Positions 35,473-44,557 of a stretch of DNA of 47,212 bases are shown here, in pieces. The stretch spans positions 26,760 through 73,971 of the forward strand of contig JEMX01000029.1 in the NCBI GenBank assembly GCA_000585055.1, in the 5' to 3' direction. Numbering within the stretch: position 1 is the stretch's first letter; the number at the start of each line of letters is the position of its first letter. Both the position numbers and the translations under genes were made by a program. The notes below the pieces were generated by a model. It saw nothing but the letters and a program-made list of their open reading frames with translations. It ran no database searches and was not told where the DNA came from. The stretch comes from Candidatus Accumulibacter appositus. Its GTDB lineage: Bacteria; Pseudomonadota; Gammaproteobacteria; Burkholderiales; Rhodocyclaceae.

Positions 35473-37113
35473 CTACTTGACGATCAGCAGACTGTCGTCC
35501 CACTTGGCGTGTTTCTCGAAGCCGAGCAGGTTGGCGATAGTCGCCGCGATGTTGGAGAGGCCGGCAGTTGGGCTGGCCTGCAGACCGAGCTTTCCGCCGC
35601 TGGCGTTATCGTAGAGGATGAAGGGCACCGGATTGAGGGTGTGCGCGGTCTTGGCCTTGAATGAACCATCGGCGTTCTTCGCCGGTTGCTTGCTCTTCTT
35701 GTCGATTTCGTACATTTCGTCGGCGTTGCCGTGGTCGGCGGTGATCAGGGCCACGCCACCGAGCGCGTCGATGACCGGCAGGATGCGCGCCAGCTCCAGG
35801 TCCACGGCCTCGATGGCCATCGTCGCGGCGCGGAAACTGCCCGTATGGCCAACCATGTCGCCGTTGGCGAAGTTGCAGCGCAGCGTCTTGTACTGGCCGC
35901 TCTGCAGCGCGGCGATCATCGCGTCGGCGATCTCGGCAGCCTTCATCCACGGACGCTGCTCGAAGGGCACCACGTCACTGGGCACCTCCTGGTAGGTTTC
36001 ACCGTCGAACTTGTTCGAGCGGTTGCCGTTCCAGAAATAGGTCACATGCCCGAACTTCTGCGTTTCCGAGCAGGCGAACTGGGTGATCCCGGCCTTGGCA
36101 AACCACTCGCCCATGGTGTCGAGAATAGCCGGCGGATCGACCAGGAAGCGATTCGGCAGCTTGAGGTCGCCGTCATACTGGAGCATGCCGGCATAGGTCA
36201 CCTTGGGTACGCGCAGGCGATCGAACTTGTCGAAATCAGCGTCTTCGAAAGCGCGCGTGATCTCGATCGAGCGATCACCACGGAAGTTGAAGAAGACCAC
36301 CGAGTCGCCATCATTGATCGTTCCGACGGGAACGCCGCCGCTGCCGATAACGAATGCCGGCAGGTCCTGGTCGATGGTGCCGGGAAATTCGGCGCGCAGC
36401 GCCTCGATCGCGGCGGCGGCACTTTCATATTGCGGGCCTTCACCGAGGACGTGCGTGTGCCAACCCTTGTCGACCATATTCCAGTTCGCCTCGTAGCGGT
36501 CCATGGTGATGTTCATGCGCCCGCCACCCGAGGCGATGCGGGCGTCGAAGCTAGCGTCGTTGATTTCGGCCAGGAAGGCTTCGAAGGGCAGCACATACTC
36601 GAGCGCGCTGGTCTCGGGAACGTCACGACCGTCGAGCAGGATGTGAATGCGCACCGCTTTGACGCCCTCTTCCTTGGCGCGGACGATCATCGCGCGCAGG
36701 TGATCGACGTGGCTGTGCACATTGCCGTCGGAAAAGAGGCCGAGGAAGTGCAGCACGCCGCCCCCGCTGTTGACGCCAGCGACAACTTCCTGCCATGCCG
36801 CGCCTTGCCAGATCGAGCCGGCGGCGATGGCGTCGGCGACCAGCGAGGCGCCCTGGCTATACACCTGGCCAGCGCCGATGGCGTTATGGCCAACTTCGGA
36901 GTTACCCATGTCGTCGTCGGAAGGCATGCCGACCGCGACGCCATGGGCGCGCAGGGTGATGTTCGGGTAGTTGGCAAAAAGGCGATCCAGGGTCGGCTTC
37001 CTGGCGGCGGCGATGGCACTGCCGACATCGGACTTGGCGATCCCGTAGCCGTCCATGACGATGGTTACGATCGGGCCCTGAATACCAGGGAAAGAGGCAG
37101 ATTTCTGCAGCAT
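35473..37113 (-). CDS. gpmI: 2,3-bisphosphoglycerate-independent phosphoglycerate mutase
   Basis: Glycolytic interconversion of 3- and 2-phosphoglycerate, with two Mn ions. The 546-residue protein has the alkaline-phosphatase-like metal site: VMDGYGIA near the start, DMGNSEVGHNAIGAG with the catalytic Ser, ALITADHGNADEM, and HTLNPVPFILYD, whose His is a metal ligand. The phosphotransferase insert contains ILLDGRDVPETSALEY. Ends with NIAATIANLLGFEKHAKWDDS. The ATG follows CAGGAATCC. It is convergent with lysA. Confidence 0.95.
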   Translation of the reverse strand: MLQKSASFPGIQGPIVTIVMDGYGIAKSDVGSAIAAARKPTLDRLFANYPNITLRAHGVAVGMPSDDDMGNSEVGHNAIGAGQVYSQGASLVADAIAAGSIWQGAAWQEVVAGVNSGGGVLHFLGLFSDGNVHSHVDHLRAMIVRAKEEGVKAVRIHILLDGRDVPETSALEYVLPFEAFLAEINDASFDARIASGGGRMNITMDRYEANWNMVDKGWHTHVLGEGPQYESAAAAIEALRAEFPGTIDQDLPAFVIGSGGVPVGTINDGDSVVFFNFRGDRSIEITRAFEDADFDKFDRLRVPKVTYAGMLQYDGDLKLPNRFLVDPPAILDTMGEWFAKAGITQFACSETQKFGHVTYFWNGNRSNKFDGETYQEVPSDVVPFEQRPWMKAAEIADAMIAALQSGQYKTLRCNFANGDMVGHTGSFRAATMAIEAVDLELARILPVIDALGGVALITADHGNADEMYEIDKKSKQPAKNADGSFKAKTAHTLNPVPFILYDNASGGKLGLQASPTAGLSNIAATIANLLGFEKHAKWDDSLLIVK

Positions 37114-37331
37114 GATGGATTCCTGGGGAGTGGAGAGGTGAGAAGTCAGGCCGCAGGAATCGGAACAGTCAGCACCATCGATAAGCCCGCGACGTCAGCG
37201 CCAGTATACCCCCAAGCCCGGGTGACCGGGATCGGCGAGGAAGCGTGGGCGAAAAGGGGGCCTGCTCGAGGCGCACCCGCCTCCGCCACGCGGGCGCGGC
37301 TTTCACCTCTAGGCGGCAGCGCCCCCCGCAG

Positions 37332-38333
37332 CTATGCGGACTGCCGCAGCCTGATTCGGGTACGCATGCGCTTCAGCCTGATGCGCGTGCGCGTGCGAGT
37401 GCGCTTCGCCTTGGGCTGTGCGCCGCCCGACTTGAGCCGCCGCAAACGCCGACGTTTCCGGGAGGTGGCAATCGCCAGCGCCACCTTGCCAATCAGCGCC
37501 AGAACAACCAGAACCCAGAACAAGGGGTACTGAACGACGCGTCGGCCCAGTTCGACGAGATCACGCAGCGGATTGGAACTGCTGGAGTGTGGGCGCTGCT
37601 CGGCGTCTCGCACCGCATCAAGCGCCGAGATCCGCCGCTCGAGCTGGGCACCTTTTACCCGGTTGAAAGCGAACAAGCTATCGCCATACCCCAGCGACAC
37701 CTTCCCGCCGTCGGTCGTGATATGAAAGCCTTCCATGCCAGCCAGGGAAAAAGTGACCCGACCTTCGTCGTCGACGCGCGCGTCGAGGACTTCGGTAATT
37801 ATTTCGGCGAGCCCTTCCTCCATTTTCAGAACCCCTGCGGCGATCTCTTCGACCAGAAAAGGGGTCACCTGATCAAGCTCTGTGGCAGGCAAAACGACAC
37901 GCGCTGCCGAAGCTTCCGGCGGCCGATTGGCACTGACGTTGACCACCGACCGCAGCGCCCGGCCAAGCGGGTCAGCGTGCGCAGGGCTGGCAAGACCCCC
38001 TCCCTGGTGATCCTCTGGCAAGGGGTCGACGAACAAGGGAACGGGAGCCGCGCTGTCCACGCCGAGCCAAGACCCGGTCGACCAGGCACCAGGGTTCGCC
38101 TTCGCCGTCGCCGGCAACAGGCTCGGAACGTCTGTTGGCGTCGTGCTCGAATACACCTCGACGACGGCGGGCAAGGCGGCAAAGCCGTTGAGACTGACGC
38201 CGCCACGCACTGCCAACTCATCGTTGTCAAGTGGATACGCCGCGACTTGGGTTGCCAGAAAGAGCGCGGCCAAGAAGCCAAGGATCCCATGCGGTCGCTT
38301 GAAATGTGAAGTCATGCCAAGGATCCGAAACAT
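37332..38333 (-). CDS. Exported single-pass membrane protein, unknown
   Basis: No family recognised. The 333-residue product (327 if ATG 38315 is used, which puts the basic KRPH just before the signal helix) has an N-terminal signal peptide (LGFLAALFLATQVAA-YP), a Pro/Ala/Ser-rich middle, a folded-looking stretch at ~150-235 (ELDQVTPFLVEEIAAGVLKM and VTFSLAGMEGFHITTDGG), a transmembrane helix at ~272-293 (YPLFWVLVVLALIGKVAL) and a highly basic cytoplasmic tail with Arg-Thr and Arg-Ile repeats. Type I topology is likely. The tail has low-complexity CGXGTGCG-type DNA and may be expanded. Codon use and GC are like the neighbours. The neighbours are functionally unrelated. Confidence 0.72.
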   Translation of the reverse strand: MFRILGMTSHFKRPHGILGFLAALFLATQVAAYPLDNDELAVRGGVSLNGFAALPAVVEVYSSTTPTDVPSLLPATAKANPGAWSTGSWLGVDSAAPVPLFVDPLPEDHQGGGLASPAHADPLGRALRSVVNVSANRPPEASAARVVLPATELDQVTPFLVEEIAAGVLKMEEGLAEIITEVLDARVDDEGRVTFSLAGMEGFHITTDGGKVSLGYGDSLFAFNRVKGAQLERRISALDAVRDAEQRPHSSSSNPLRDLVELGRRVVQYPLFWVLVVLALIGKVALAIATSRKRRRLRRLKSGGAQPKAKRTRTRTRIRLKRMRTRIRLRQSA

Positions 38334-38612
38334 TGGTCAAAAGCGAAGCAATAAGCGTGCCTTTCATTAACTTAACGTTAACTCAAGCGGTTATAAGATA
38401 TATCAAAAGCAGCAGCAGCTTCGGTGTCAAGTTTTCCGACACTCGCTCCTGTTCGCATCCGCAGCTGCCCGGCCAGGTGCGCGAACGCTGTGCAAGCTGC
38501 ACTGCCACCGCGGCTCGCCCGGGCAAGATCCGCGAAGACGCGCCCGGGCTTACCCTATAATCCTGGAAACGGGGCTGAAAACAATACTGGAAGCGATGAC
38601 TTTCAGCGCCAA

Positions 38613-38653
38613 CGATCATGACATGTGAGACGACCCAGATCATGAAAGCGATG
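38613..38653. repeat. Dispersed palindromic repeat, short form (copy D)
   Basis: Left-arm-only copy: CGATCATGACATGTGAGACG to ATGAAAGCGATGA. It overlaps the start of the P-type ATPase frame. Confidence 0.78.
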
Positions 38654-41377
38654 AACGAGAAATCTCCACAACGGGTCGCCTGGCATTTTATCGCCGCTGA
38701 GGAAGCGGCAACGCGCCTGCAAGCGAGCTATGACCAGGGATTGGCCAGCGCTGAAGTGCTCAGCCGCCGCGCGCGCCATGGCGAGAACCGGATTACCCCA
38801 AAGCCGGGCAAGGGGCCGCTGTTGCGCTTTGCCCTGCAGTTCGTCCAGCCGCTGGTGCTGGTGCTGCTGCTGGCCGGCGTGGTCACTGCCTTCCTCGGCG
38901 AATGGGTCGATTCCGGCGTGATCTTCGGCGTCACCCTGATCAACGCGGTGATCGGCTTCATCCAGGAAGGCCGCGCCGAGGATGCGCTGGCGGCGCTGGC
39001 ACGCTCGGTAAGCAGCGAAGTGACCGTCCTGCGCGACGGCAGCAAGCAGCGCCTGCCATCAACGGAACTGGTTCCCGGCGACATCGTGCTGCTGGCCGCC
39101 GGCGACAAGGTTCCAGCCGACCTGCGCCTGTTCCGCGCCAAGGATCTGCAGGCCATCGAATCGGCGTTGACCGGGGAATCGACAGCCGTCGCCAAGCATC
39201 ACGACGTGCTGCCCGAAGCCACCGTTCTCGCCGATCGCGGCAACATGGCGTACGCCGGCACGGTGATGATTACGGGCCGCGGCGCCGGTGTGGTCGTCGC
39301 CACCGGCGACCACACCGAGACCGGCCGTATCTCGCAACTGATCGCCGAAGCGCCGGACCTGACGACGCCACTGACCCGCAAGATGGCCGTTTTCAGCAAT
39401 TGGCTGCTGATTGCCATCGGCCTGCTGGCGATCCTGACTTTCGCCGTCGGGATGTGGCGCGGCTCGTCGGCTTTCGAGATGTTCATGGCCGCCGTCGCCC
39501 TGGCAGTCGGCGCCATCCCCGAAGGACTGCCGGCGGCGATGACCATCACCCTGGCAATCGGCGTCGCGCGGATGGCCAAGCGACGGGCAATCATCCGCAA
39601 GCTGCCGGCCGTCGAAACGCTGGGCAGCACGACGATCATCTGTTCCGACAAGACCGGCACCCTGACCGAAAACCAGATGACCGTCCGCGGACTATACGCT
39701 GGTGGCATGCAGACGACGGTCAGCGGCAGCGGTTACGCCCCCGAAGGCCAGGTCGGTGACGGCGGCGAGCTCGCCGGCGCCTTGCGCGAGTGCCTGCTCG
39801 CTGGCGTGCTGTGCAACGATGCCGCGCTAAGCAAGGAAGATGCGGGCAGCGAAGGCAAGGCTCTGGGCGAACCCGGCGAACGCTGGACGATCGTCGGCGA
39901 CCCGACCGAGGGCGCCCTGCTGGTCGTCGCCCGCAAGGCCGGTCTCGACGAAACAGCGCTGCACAAGAGCTTCCCGCGCCTCGACGAGATCCCTTTCGAC
40001 TCGACGCGTCAGTACATGGCCACGGCGCACGAAATCGAAGGCCAGCACCTGGCGTACTTCAAGGGCGCTCTCGAACAGTTGCTGCCGCGCTCGCAGCAGA
40101 TGCTCGACGCGTCCGGCCAGCCGGTGGCTCTGCGCCACGAGGAGATAGAGAACGCCGCACGCGCCATGGCCAGGGAGGGCCTGCGCGTTCTCGCCGTCGC
40201 CCGCCTGGCCAACACCCCGACGGATGGGGCGCTGGCCCTCGACGAGCAGAGTGCCGACGCTGGCCTGGTCTTCGTCGGCCTGATCGGCATGATCGACCCG
40301 CCGCGCCCGAAAGCCATTGCCGCCGTGGACACCTGTCACGCCGCCGGCATCACGGTCAAGATGATCACCGGCGATCACGCCATCACCGCCCTGTCGATCT
40401 CCCGCCAGCTCGATATCGCCAAGGAAGGCGAGACGGCGCTCACCGGCGTCGAACTGGCGGCTTTCGACGACCAGGAGTTGCGCCGGGCAGCCCAGGAAGT
40501 CAACGTCTTCGCGCGCGTCGAGCCCGAGCAGAAGCTGCGCCTGGTGAGGGCGCTGCAAGCCAACGGCGACGTCGTGGCGATGACCGGCGACGGAGTCAAC
40601 GACGCGCCGGCGCTGAAGCAGGCCGACATCGGCATCGCCATGGGCCTGGCCGGCACCGAAGTGGCCAAGGACGCCGCCGACATGGTGCTCACCGACGACG
40701 ATTTTGCGGCCATCGAAGCGGCCGTCGAGGAAGGACGCGGGGTCTATGACAACCTGGTCAAGTTCATCACCTGGACGCTGCCGACCAACTTCGGCGAGGG
40801 TCTGGTGATCCTGGCCGCGGTTTTTGCCGGCGCCACGCTACCGATCACGCCGCTGCAAATTCTCTGGATCAACATGACCACCGCCGTCTTCCTCGGTCTG
40901 ATGCTGGCCTTCGAACCGATCGAGGAGAACGTCATGCAGCGCCGGCCGCGCCGACCGGGGACGCCGATTCTCGACGCCGCGCTGGTGTGGCGGATCGTGC
41001 TGGTCAGCCTGCTGCTGCTCGCCGGTTCTTTCGGGCTCTTCCTGCGCGAACTGTCGCTCGGCCATCCGCTGGCCGAAGCGCGCACCGTCGCACTCAATGT
41101 CTTCGTCGTCGTCGAAGCGATGTACCTCTTCAACTGTCGCTCCTTGACCCGCTCGGCGCTGCATGTCGGCCTGTTCTCCAATCCGGCCATCTGGTACGGG
41201 GTGCTGACCATGGCGGTGCTGCAGGCGCTGCTGACCTACCTGCCGCTGCTCAACCGCCTGTTCGCCACGGCCCCGATCGGCGTCCGCCAGTGGCTGGAAA
41301 TAGCCGCGGTCGGCCTGTTCGCCTATATTGTCGTGGGCATCGAAAAACGCCTGCGCGAAACTCGCCAAGCCCACTGA
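38618..41377 (+). CDS. P2-like P-type ATPase, cation unclear
   Basis: A 919-residue ion pump. Cytoplasmic and membrane motifs: LTGEST (actuator, ~184-189), GAIPEGLPAAMTITLA (helix M4), SDKTGTLT with the phosphorylated Asp ~344, GDPTEGALL, MITGDHAITA, and MTGDGVNDAPALKQADIG. About 10 membrane helices; the PEGLP motif and domain order fit the P2 (Ca2+/Na+/H+) group. In M6, NMTTAVFLGLMLAFEP, the Asp that binds Ca2+ in SERCA is replaced by Ala, so Ca2+ specificity is doubtful. Start is uncertain: ATG at 38618 would add about 11 residues from the repeat (MTCETTQIMKA); 38642 or 38651 (MNEKSPQR) are alternatives. No obvious Shine-Dalgarno sequence for any of them. The small exported gene follows directly. 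Confidence 0.9.
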   Translation: MTCETTQIMKAMNEKSPQRVAWHFIAAEEAATRLQASYDQGLASAEVLSRRARHGENRITPKPGKGPLLRFALQFVQPLVLVLLLAGVVTAFLGEWVDSGVIFGVTLINAVIGFIQEGRAEDALAALARSVSSEVTVLRDGSKQRLPSTELVPGDIVLLAAGDKVPADLRLFRAKDLQAIESALTGESTAVAKHHDVLPEATVLADRGNMAYAGTVMITGRGAGVVVATGDHTETGRISQLIAEAPDLTTPLTRKMAVFSNWLLIAIGLLAILTFAVGMWRGSSAFEMFMAAVALAVGAIPEGLPAAMTITLAIGVARMAKRRAIIRKLPAVETLGSTTIICSDKTGTLTENQMTVRGLYAGGMQTTVSGSGYAPEGQVGDGGELAGALRECLLAGVLCNDAALSKEDAGSEGKALGEPGERWTIVGDPTEGALLVVARKAGLDETALHKSFPRLDEIPFDSTRQYMATAHEIEGQHLAYFKGALEQLLPRSQQMLDASGQPVALRHEEIENAARAMAREGLRVLAVARLANTPTDGALALDEQSADAGLVFVGLIGMIDPPRPKAIAAVDTCHAAGITVKMITGDHAITALSISRQLDIAKEGETALTGVELAAFDDQELRRAAQEVNVFARVEPEQKLRLVRALQANGDVVAMTGDGVNDAPALKQADIGIAMGLAGTEVAKDAADMVLTDDDFAAIEAAVEEGRGVYDNLVKFITWTLPTNFGEGLVILAAVFAGATLPITPLQILWINMTTAVFLGLMLAFEPIEENVMQRRPRRPGTPILDAALVWRIVLVSLLLLAGSFGLFLRELSLGHPLAEARTVALNVFVVVEAMYLFNCRSLTRSALHVGLFSNPAIWYGVLTMAVLQALLTYLPLLNRLFATAPIGVRQWLEIAAVGLFAYIVVGIEKRLRETRQAH

Positions 41378-41409
41378 TGCCTGCCCTTCGCCTGAAAGTC
41401 TCCCGCCCG

Positions 41410-41823
41410 ATGAAACGAATTCCTGCCCTGCTGTCCCTGATCTTACTGCTGGCAATGAGCGGCGGCGCCGCCGCGATGTCGACCGACAGCGTCGCCCAGG
41501 AGATGACTTCGCTGTCGCTCGCTCAGCCGGTCGCCGCCGAAGATCCGGCGGTAAGCAAGACGCGGGCAATGCTCGAACAGGTCAGCAAGCGCAGCGGCGA
41601 GGACGCGACGGCCATCTTCGCTGCCTGCCGGCGCTATGCCGGTCATCTGCGCGACGCCGCGCAAATCAGGGCCAGCCAGCTCGAACTGCTGGCAGCGCTC
41701 GATACCTATGGCCGGACCGGTCAATCGATCAACGACACGCTGCAGGCCTATGTCGCCGCGCGCAAGGCGGCAGCGGACAAGACCCACGCCGCAGCAATGG
41801 CGGCACTCGCCCGGCAGAAGTAG
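41410..41823 (+). CDS. Small exported protein, unknown
   Basis: A 137-residue product with a signal peptide (MKRIPALLSLILLLAMSGGA, cleavage near AAA) and an all-helical, Ala/Gln-rich mature part; a single Cys in IFAACRRYAG. No family recognised. An alternative start at 41377 (ATG overlapping the ATPase stop) would add 11 residues (MPALRLKVSRP) and couple translation to the ATPase gene. Its 33-base distance and the overlap option suggest co-transcription with the pump, so a periplasmic helper role is possible. Confidence 0.68.
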   Translation: MKRIPALLSLILLLAMSGGAAAMSTDSVAQEMTSLSLAQPVAAEDPAVSKTRAMLEQVSKRSGEDATAIFAACRRYAGHLRDAAQIRASQLELLAALDTYGRTGQSINDTLQAYVAARKAAADKTHAAAMAALARQK

Positions 41824-41932
41824 GCGCGAACGGGCAGCGCGCAGCACGACAAGCCGGGACCGCGCGGGGATGGTGGAGCGCTGGCGAGTGCTGCCTTTGT
41901 CGGCATGGCGACCTTCATGAAAGTGGCAAGGA

Positions 41933-42388
41933 ATGCAAATCTGGGTTGATGCCGACGCCTGCCCGGGCGTGATCAAGGAAATCCTCTTTCGCGCCGCACA
42001 GCGGACGCGAATCATGACCACGCTGGTCGCCAATCAGATGTTGCGCGTACCGCCCTCGCCTTACATCCGCTCGCGGCAGGTGCCGTCCGGTTTCGATGTC
42101 GCCGACCAGCGCATCGTCGAGGACGTAGAGCCCGGCGACCTGGTGATCACCGCCGACATTCCCCTCGCCGCGCTGGTCATCGAACGTCAGGCACGCGCCC
42201 TGAATCCGCGCGGCGAATTCTATACCCCGGAGAACATCAGCGAACGCCTGAGCATGCGCAACTTCATGGAAGAACTGCGCGGCAGCGGCGTCGACATCTC
42301 CGGACCGGCGGCTTTCAGCGCCAGCGACCGGCAGGCATTCGCGGCGCAGCTCGATCGCTTTCTCGCCAAGCCGCGCGCGCCGGGCTAG
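41933..42388 (+). CDS. YaiI/YqxD family (UPF0178) protein
   Basis: A 151-residue cytoplasmic protein with the DUF188/UPF0178 pattern: [56 protein letters not shown], and RNFMEELR near the end. The fold is PIN-like and has a predicted metal-dependent nuclease site, but no function is proven. The stop abuts copy E of the dispersed repeat. Confidence 0.92.
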   Translation: MQIWVDADACPGVIKEILFRAAQRTRIMTTLVANQMLRVPPSPYIRSRQVPSGFDVADQRIVEDVEPGDLVITADIPLAALVIERQARALNPRGEFYTPENISERLSMRNFMEELRGSGVDISGPAAFSASDRQAFAAQLDRFLAKPRAPG

Positions 42389-42437
42389 CGGTCATGAAAC
42401 GTGGGGACACCCCAAATCATGAAAGTCATGACGGTTA
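42389..42437. repeat. Dispersed palindromic repeat, short form (copy E)
   Basis: Left-arm-only copy: CGGTCATGAAACGTGGGGACA to ATGAAAGTCATGACGG. It lies between two converging genes and overlaps the stop codon of the TIR-like/DUF4071 gene. Its GGGG-ACA-CCCC core could form a short hairpin. Confidence 0.85.
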
Positions 42438-43775
42438 GCCGGCCGCGCGCTTGTCGAGGTCCTGCTCAATCACTTCCGCCCAGGCGACTTCGTCGCCACG
42501 CGCCGCCCGCGCTACTCGGATCAAGGCCAGGTTGCGTGCCGTCGTTTCCGGCTCCCACGATTCGCGAACGGCGGCCAGAGAATTCCCGGCAGCCTCCATT
42601 GCTGCCTCTTCGTCCTTTTGCAGGACGGCCAGTTCGAGCAGCGTCGCATGGTCCCAATAGTCCGCAGTGCCGTTCGCCAGGCGTCGCTTGACTGCATAGC
42701 TGACCACCGGCAGCAGTTCATGCCGGCGCGGATCGGGCGGATTCTTCAGCTCCATCAGCGTCACCGCGTTGATGCCCGGGTAGGCGTCCCGCCAGTCGGC
42801 TTCGAAACCCTGCAGGTAAGTATCGATCGCCTTGCGCAACCAGCCGTTGGCCTTGAGTAGCTCATTCGCCTTGCGCGCCTCCTCCCAGCGATCCTTGTAC
42901 ACCCGCCCGAGCAGCCCATTGGTTTCGCTGCTCGCGCCGCGTTCCGCGATCAACTCGGCCAGCAAGGCCTCGGCTTCGTCGCCACGCCCGAGACGATTGA
43001 GGGCGAAGCCCAGCTGTTCGCGCACCAGCACGCTGCGCGCCAGCGGCGCCGACATCCGTGCCGCCACATCGACCATGGCCTGCCAGTCGCTGAGCGCACG
43101 ATACGAGAGGAAGAGGTCAATGACCACTCCCGACTCGAGATCCTGCAGCTCGCCCAGCTCGCCAGCGAGCTTATGGAGCGCCTCCTTGCCGAGGCGCCGA
43201 GCATCGGCGAGCTGTTTGCGCGCCTCGGCCGCGTAGTGCGCCCGATCACGAAAGACGTCGGTCTTCAGGCGGGCGATATCCGGCGCGGTGTAGCCCTCGA
43301 CCAACTGGAATACCGGACTGTCGGTACTCTCCTCACCGCGCGCAGCCCTGGCGGCTTCGAGCAGCTTGCACAGGGCCTGGCGCGCGCCCTCGACCTGAGT
43401 CGGCTTGCCATCCGCGCTCAACTGGTAGGGCAAGGCACGCAAAGGCGCGACGTCAAAAGGCATGCGCTCGCTGCCCGCATAGAGCAGGACGGTGGTCGCG
43501 GGGCGAACGCCATGGCGCAGGCCAAGCTCATAGAAGACATTGGCGTTGGCGCCGGTGAGATCGGCGACGGCGAAATCGCAAAGAATCAGTCGCTCGTACA
43601 TCGGTTTATGGATCACCCCGCCGCTGACCTCCTGGTCGGCGCGCAGCGCCTCCATGCCCGCCGCTTCGATCGCCGGGGCGATCAGGTCGTGGTAGACGGC
43701 ATCGAAATCAACCGTGCTCCCGGAGGGAATGGCTTTCTTGCCGAAAGGCATGAGTACGAAACAGAGCGGTAGCAT
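42435..43775 (-). CDS. TIR-like (deoxyribosyltransferase-fold) and TPR/DUF4071 protein
   Basis: A 446-residue cytoplasmic protein. The N-terminal ~120 residues show the TIR/nucleoside-deoxyribosyltransferase-like pattern seen in bacterial conflict proteins: CFVLMPFGKK at the start, IEAAGMEALRADQ, CDFAVADLTGANANVFYELG (Glu 83 in the active-site position) and LRHG. The rest (~140-446) is helical, TPR-like: LLGRVYKDRWEEARKANELL, INAVTLMELKNP, HATLLELAVLQKDEEAAMEA; it matches the 'TRAFs-binding' (DUF4071) type known also from animal ASK kinases. Family knowledge: such fusions are thought to be NAD+ or nucleotide-acting sensors or effectors. No partner kinase, caspase-like or cyclase gene is adjacent. 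Function here is inference. Confidence 0.75.
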   Translation of the reverse strand: MLPLCFVLMPFGKKAIPSGSTVDFDAVYHDLIAPAIEAAGMEALRADQEVSGGVIHKPMYERLILCDFAVADLTGANANVFYELGLRHGVRPATTVLLYAGSERMPFDVAPLRALPYQLSADGKPTQVEGARQALCKLLEAARAARGEESTDSPVFQLVEGYTAPDIARLKTDVFRDRAHYAAEARKQLADARRLGKEALHKLAGELGELQDLESGVVIDLFLSYRALSDWQAMVDVAARMSAPLARSVLVREQLGFALNRLGRGDEAEALLAELIAERGASSETNGLLGRVYKDRWEEARKANELLKANGWLRKAIDTYLQGFEADWRDAYPGINAVTLMELKNPPDPRRHELLPVVSYAVKRRLANGTADYWDHATLLELAVLQKDEEAAMEAAGNSLAAVRESWEPETTARNLALIRVARAARGDEVAWAEVIEQDLDKRAAG

Positions 43776-44557
43776 CGTCTTGCTCCTTTACGCGAAATCG
43801 GCGTTTTACCTTGCCTTGGACTAGTCACCATACGGATGCTTGACGCGAATCAGCTGTTGGTTGACTCGTTGTAAGCGGAATACCTGCGGGCCGCCCTGTT
43901 GGCCATTCTGAACCCGGCCGCCGACTTGGCCAAGTACCACACCTGTACCTAAAGCCGCGAGGACGCCATGCAGCCGCTCTACTACCTCGCATAACGCGCA
44001 AGACAACGCGACCGCCTTGGCCACGGCATCGCGCAATCGCCGGATTCATCGCACGGGAAAATCCGACCCGCGCCAGATCGTTCGTAGATGAACTGGCAGC
44101 CGACTTCTTTCCCAGCCGAATACGGCGCGCCCGGGCTTGGCGGCAGAGTGCGAGCATTAGCGCGCAGGCGCCACGTGACCTTCTCCGCAGTGAATGCGAG
44201 GGCTGCACAAATTGCTCGCGCAACTCGCGCGCCAATTGAGCTCGTGGTGACCTGCCGCGGCACGACGAGGGAGCGTTTGTCGGGTGTAGCTAAACGACCC
44301 AGGAAGAGGCGGCGAAGAAGTCCGCCGATAGCAGTCATTGGCGCGGCCTTGCTGTATGCTATTGACCTATCCTTGGAAGTGCTGTTTTCACGATTTCTCA
44401 ATACTAGTTTGAATCAGCGAATATAGGGCGCAGGGCCTGCTGCGACAGAGCTTCCACCGTTCCGAACGATGCCAAGTTAGGGAGCGGGCGCCGGAGTTAT
44501 GGTGCATAGCCTGTCTCTCGATGACACGATTGGATTTCTTCCATCACTAGGAATGCT
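43776..44557. other. 782-bp region with no convincing gene
   Basis: Short frames exist on both strands (for example 44088-44426 plus, 43982-44401 minus, 43821-44036 minus), but their translations are mutually incompatible, rich in Arg and Ser, and show no domain. The minus frame ending at 43821 has a Gly-rich GTGVVLGQVGGRVQ stretch that might be the end of a decayed membrane protein gene. Local composition is less GC-rich near 44340-44560, unlike the flanks. The promoter of the TIR-like gene and that of the following small gene must lie here. Confidence 0.5.

Noticed and set aside
37230..37310. Possible sixth copy of the dispersed repeat right arm
   Set aside because: Only a loose match (a G-run and GCGGCTTTCAC) without the left arm or the GAGTCGC stem; too weak to call.
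35686..37533. 615-codon plus frame opposite gpmI
   Set aside because: Antisense to gpmI, which has all catalytic motifs.
38902..40749. Plus-strand frames within the P-type ATPase gene
   Set aside because: Out-of-frame, Arg-rich shadows of the ATPase.
44088..44426. 112-codon plus frame, and an overlapping minus frame, in the 43.8-44.5 kb region
   Set aside because: Neither has a good ribosome binding site or any known domain, and they exclude each other; left as an unassigned region.
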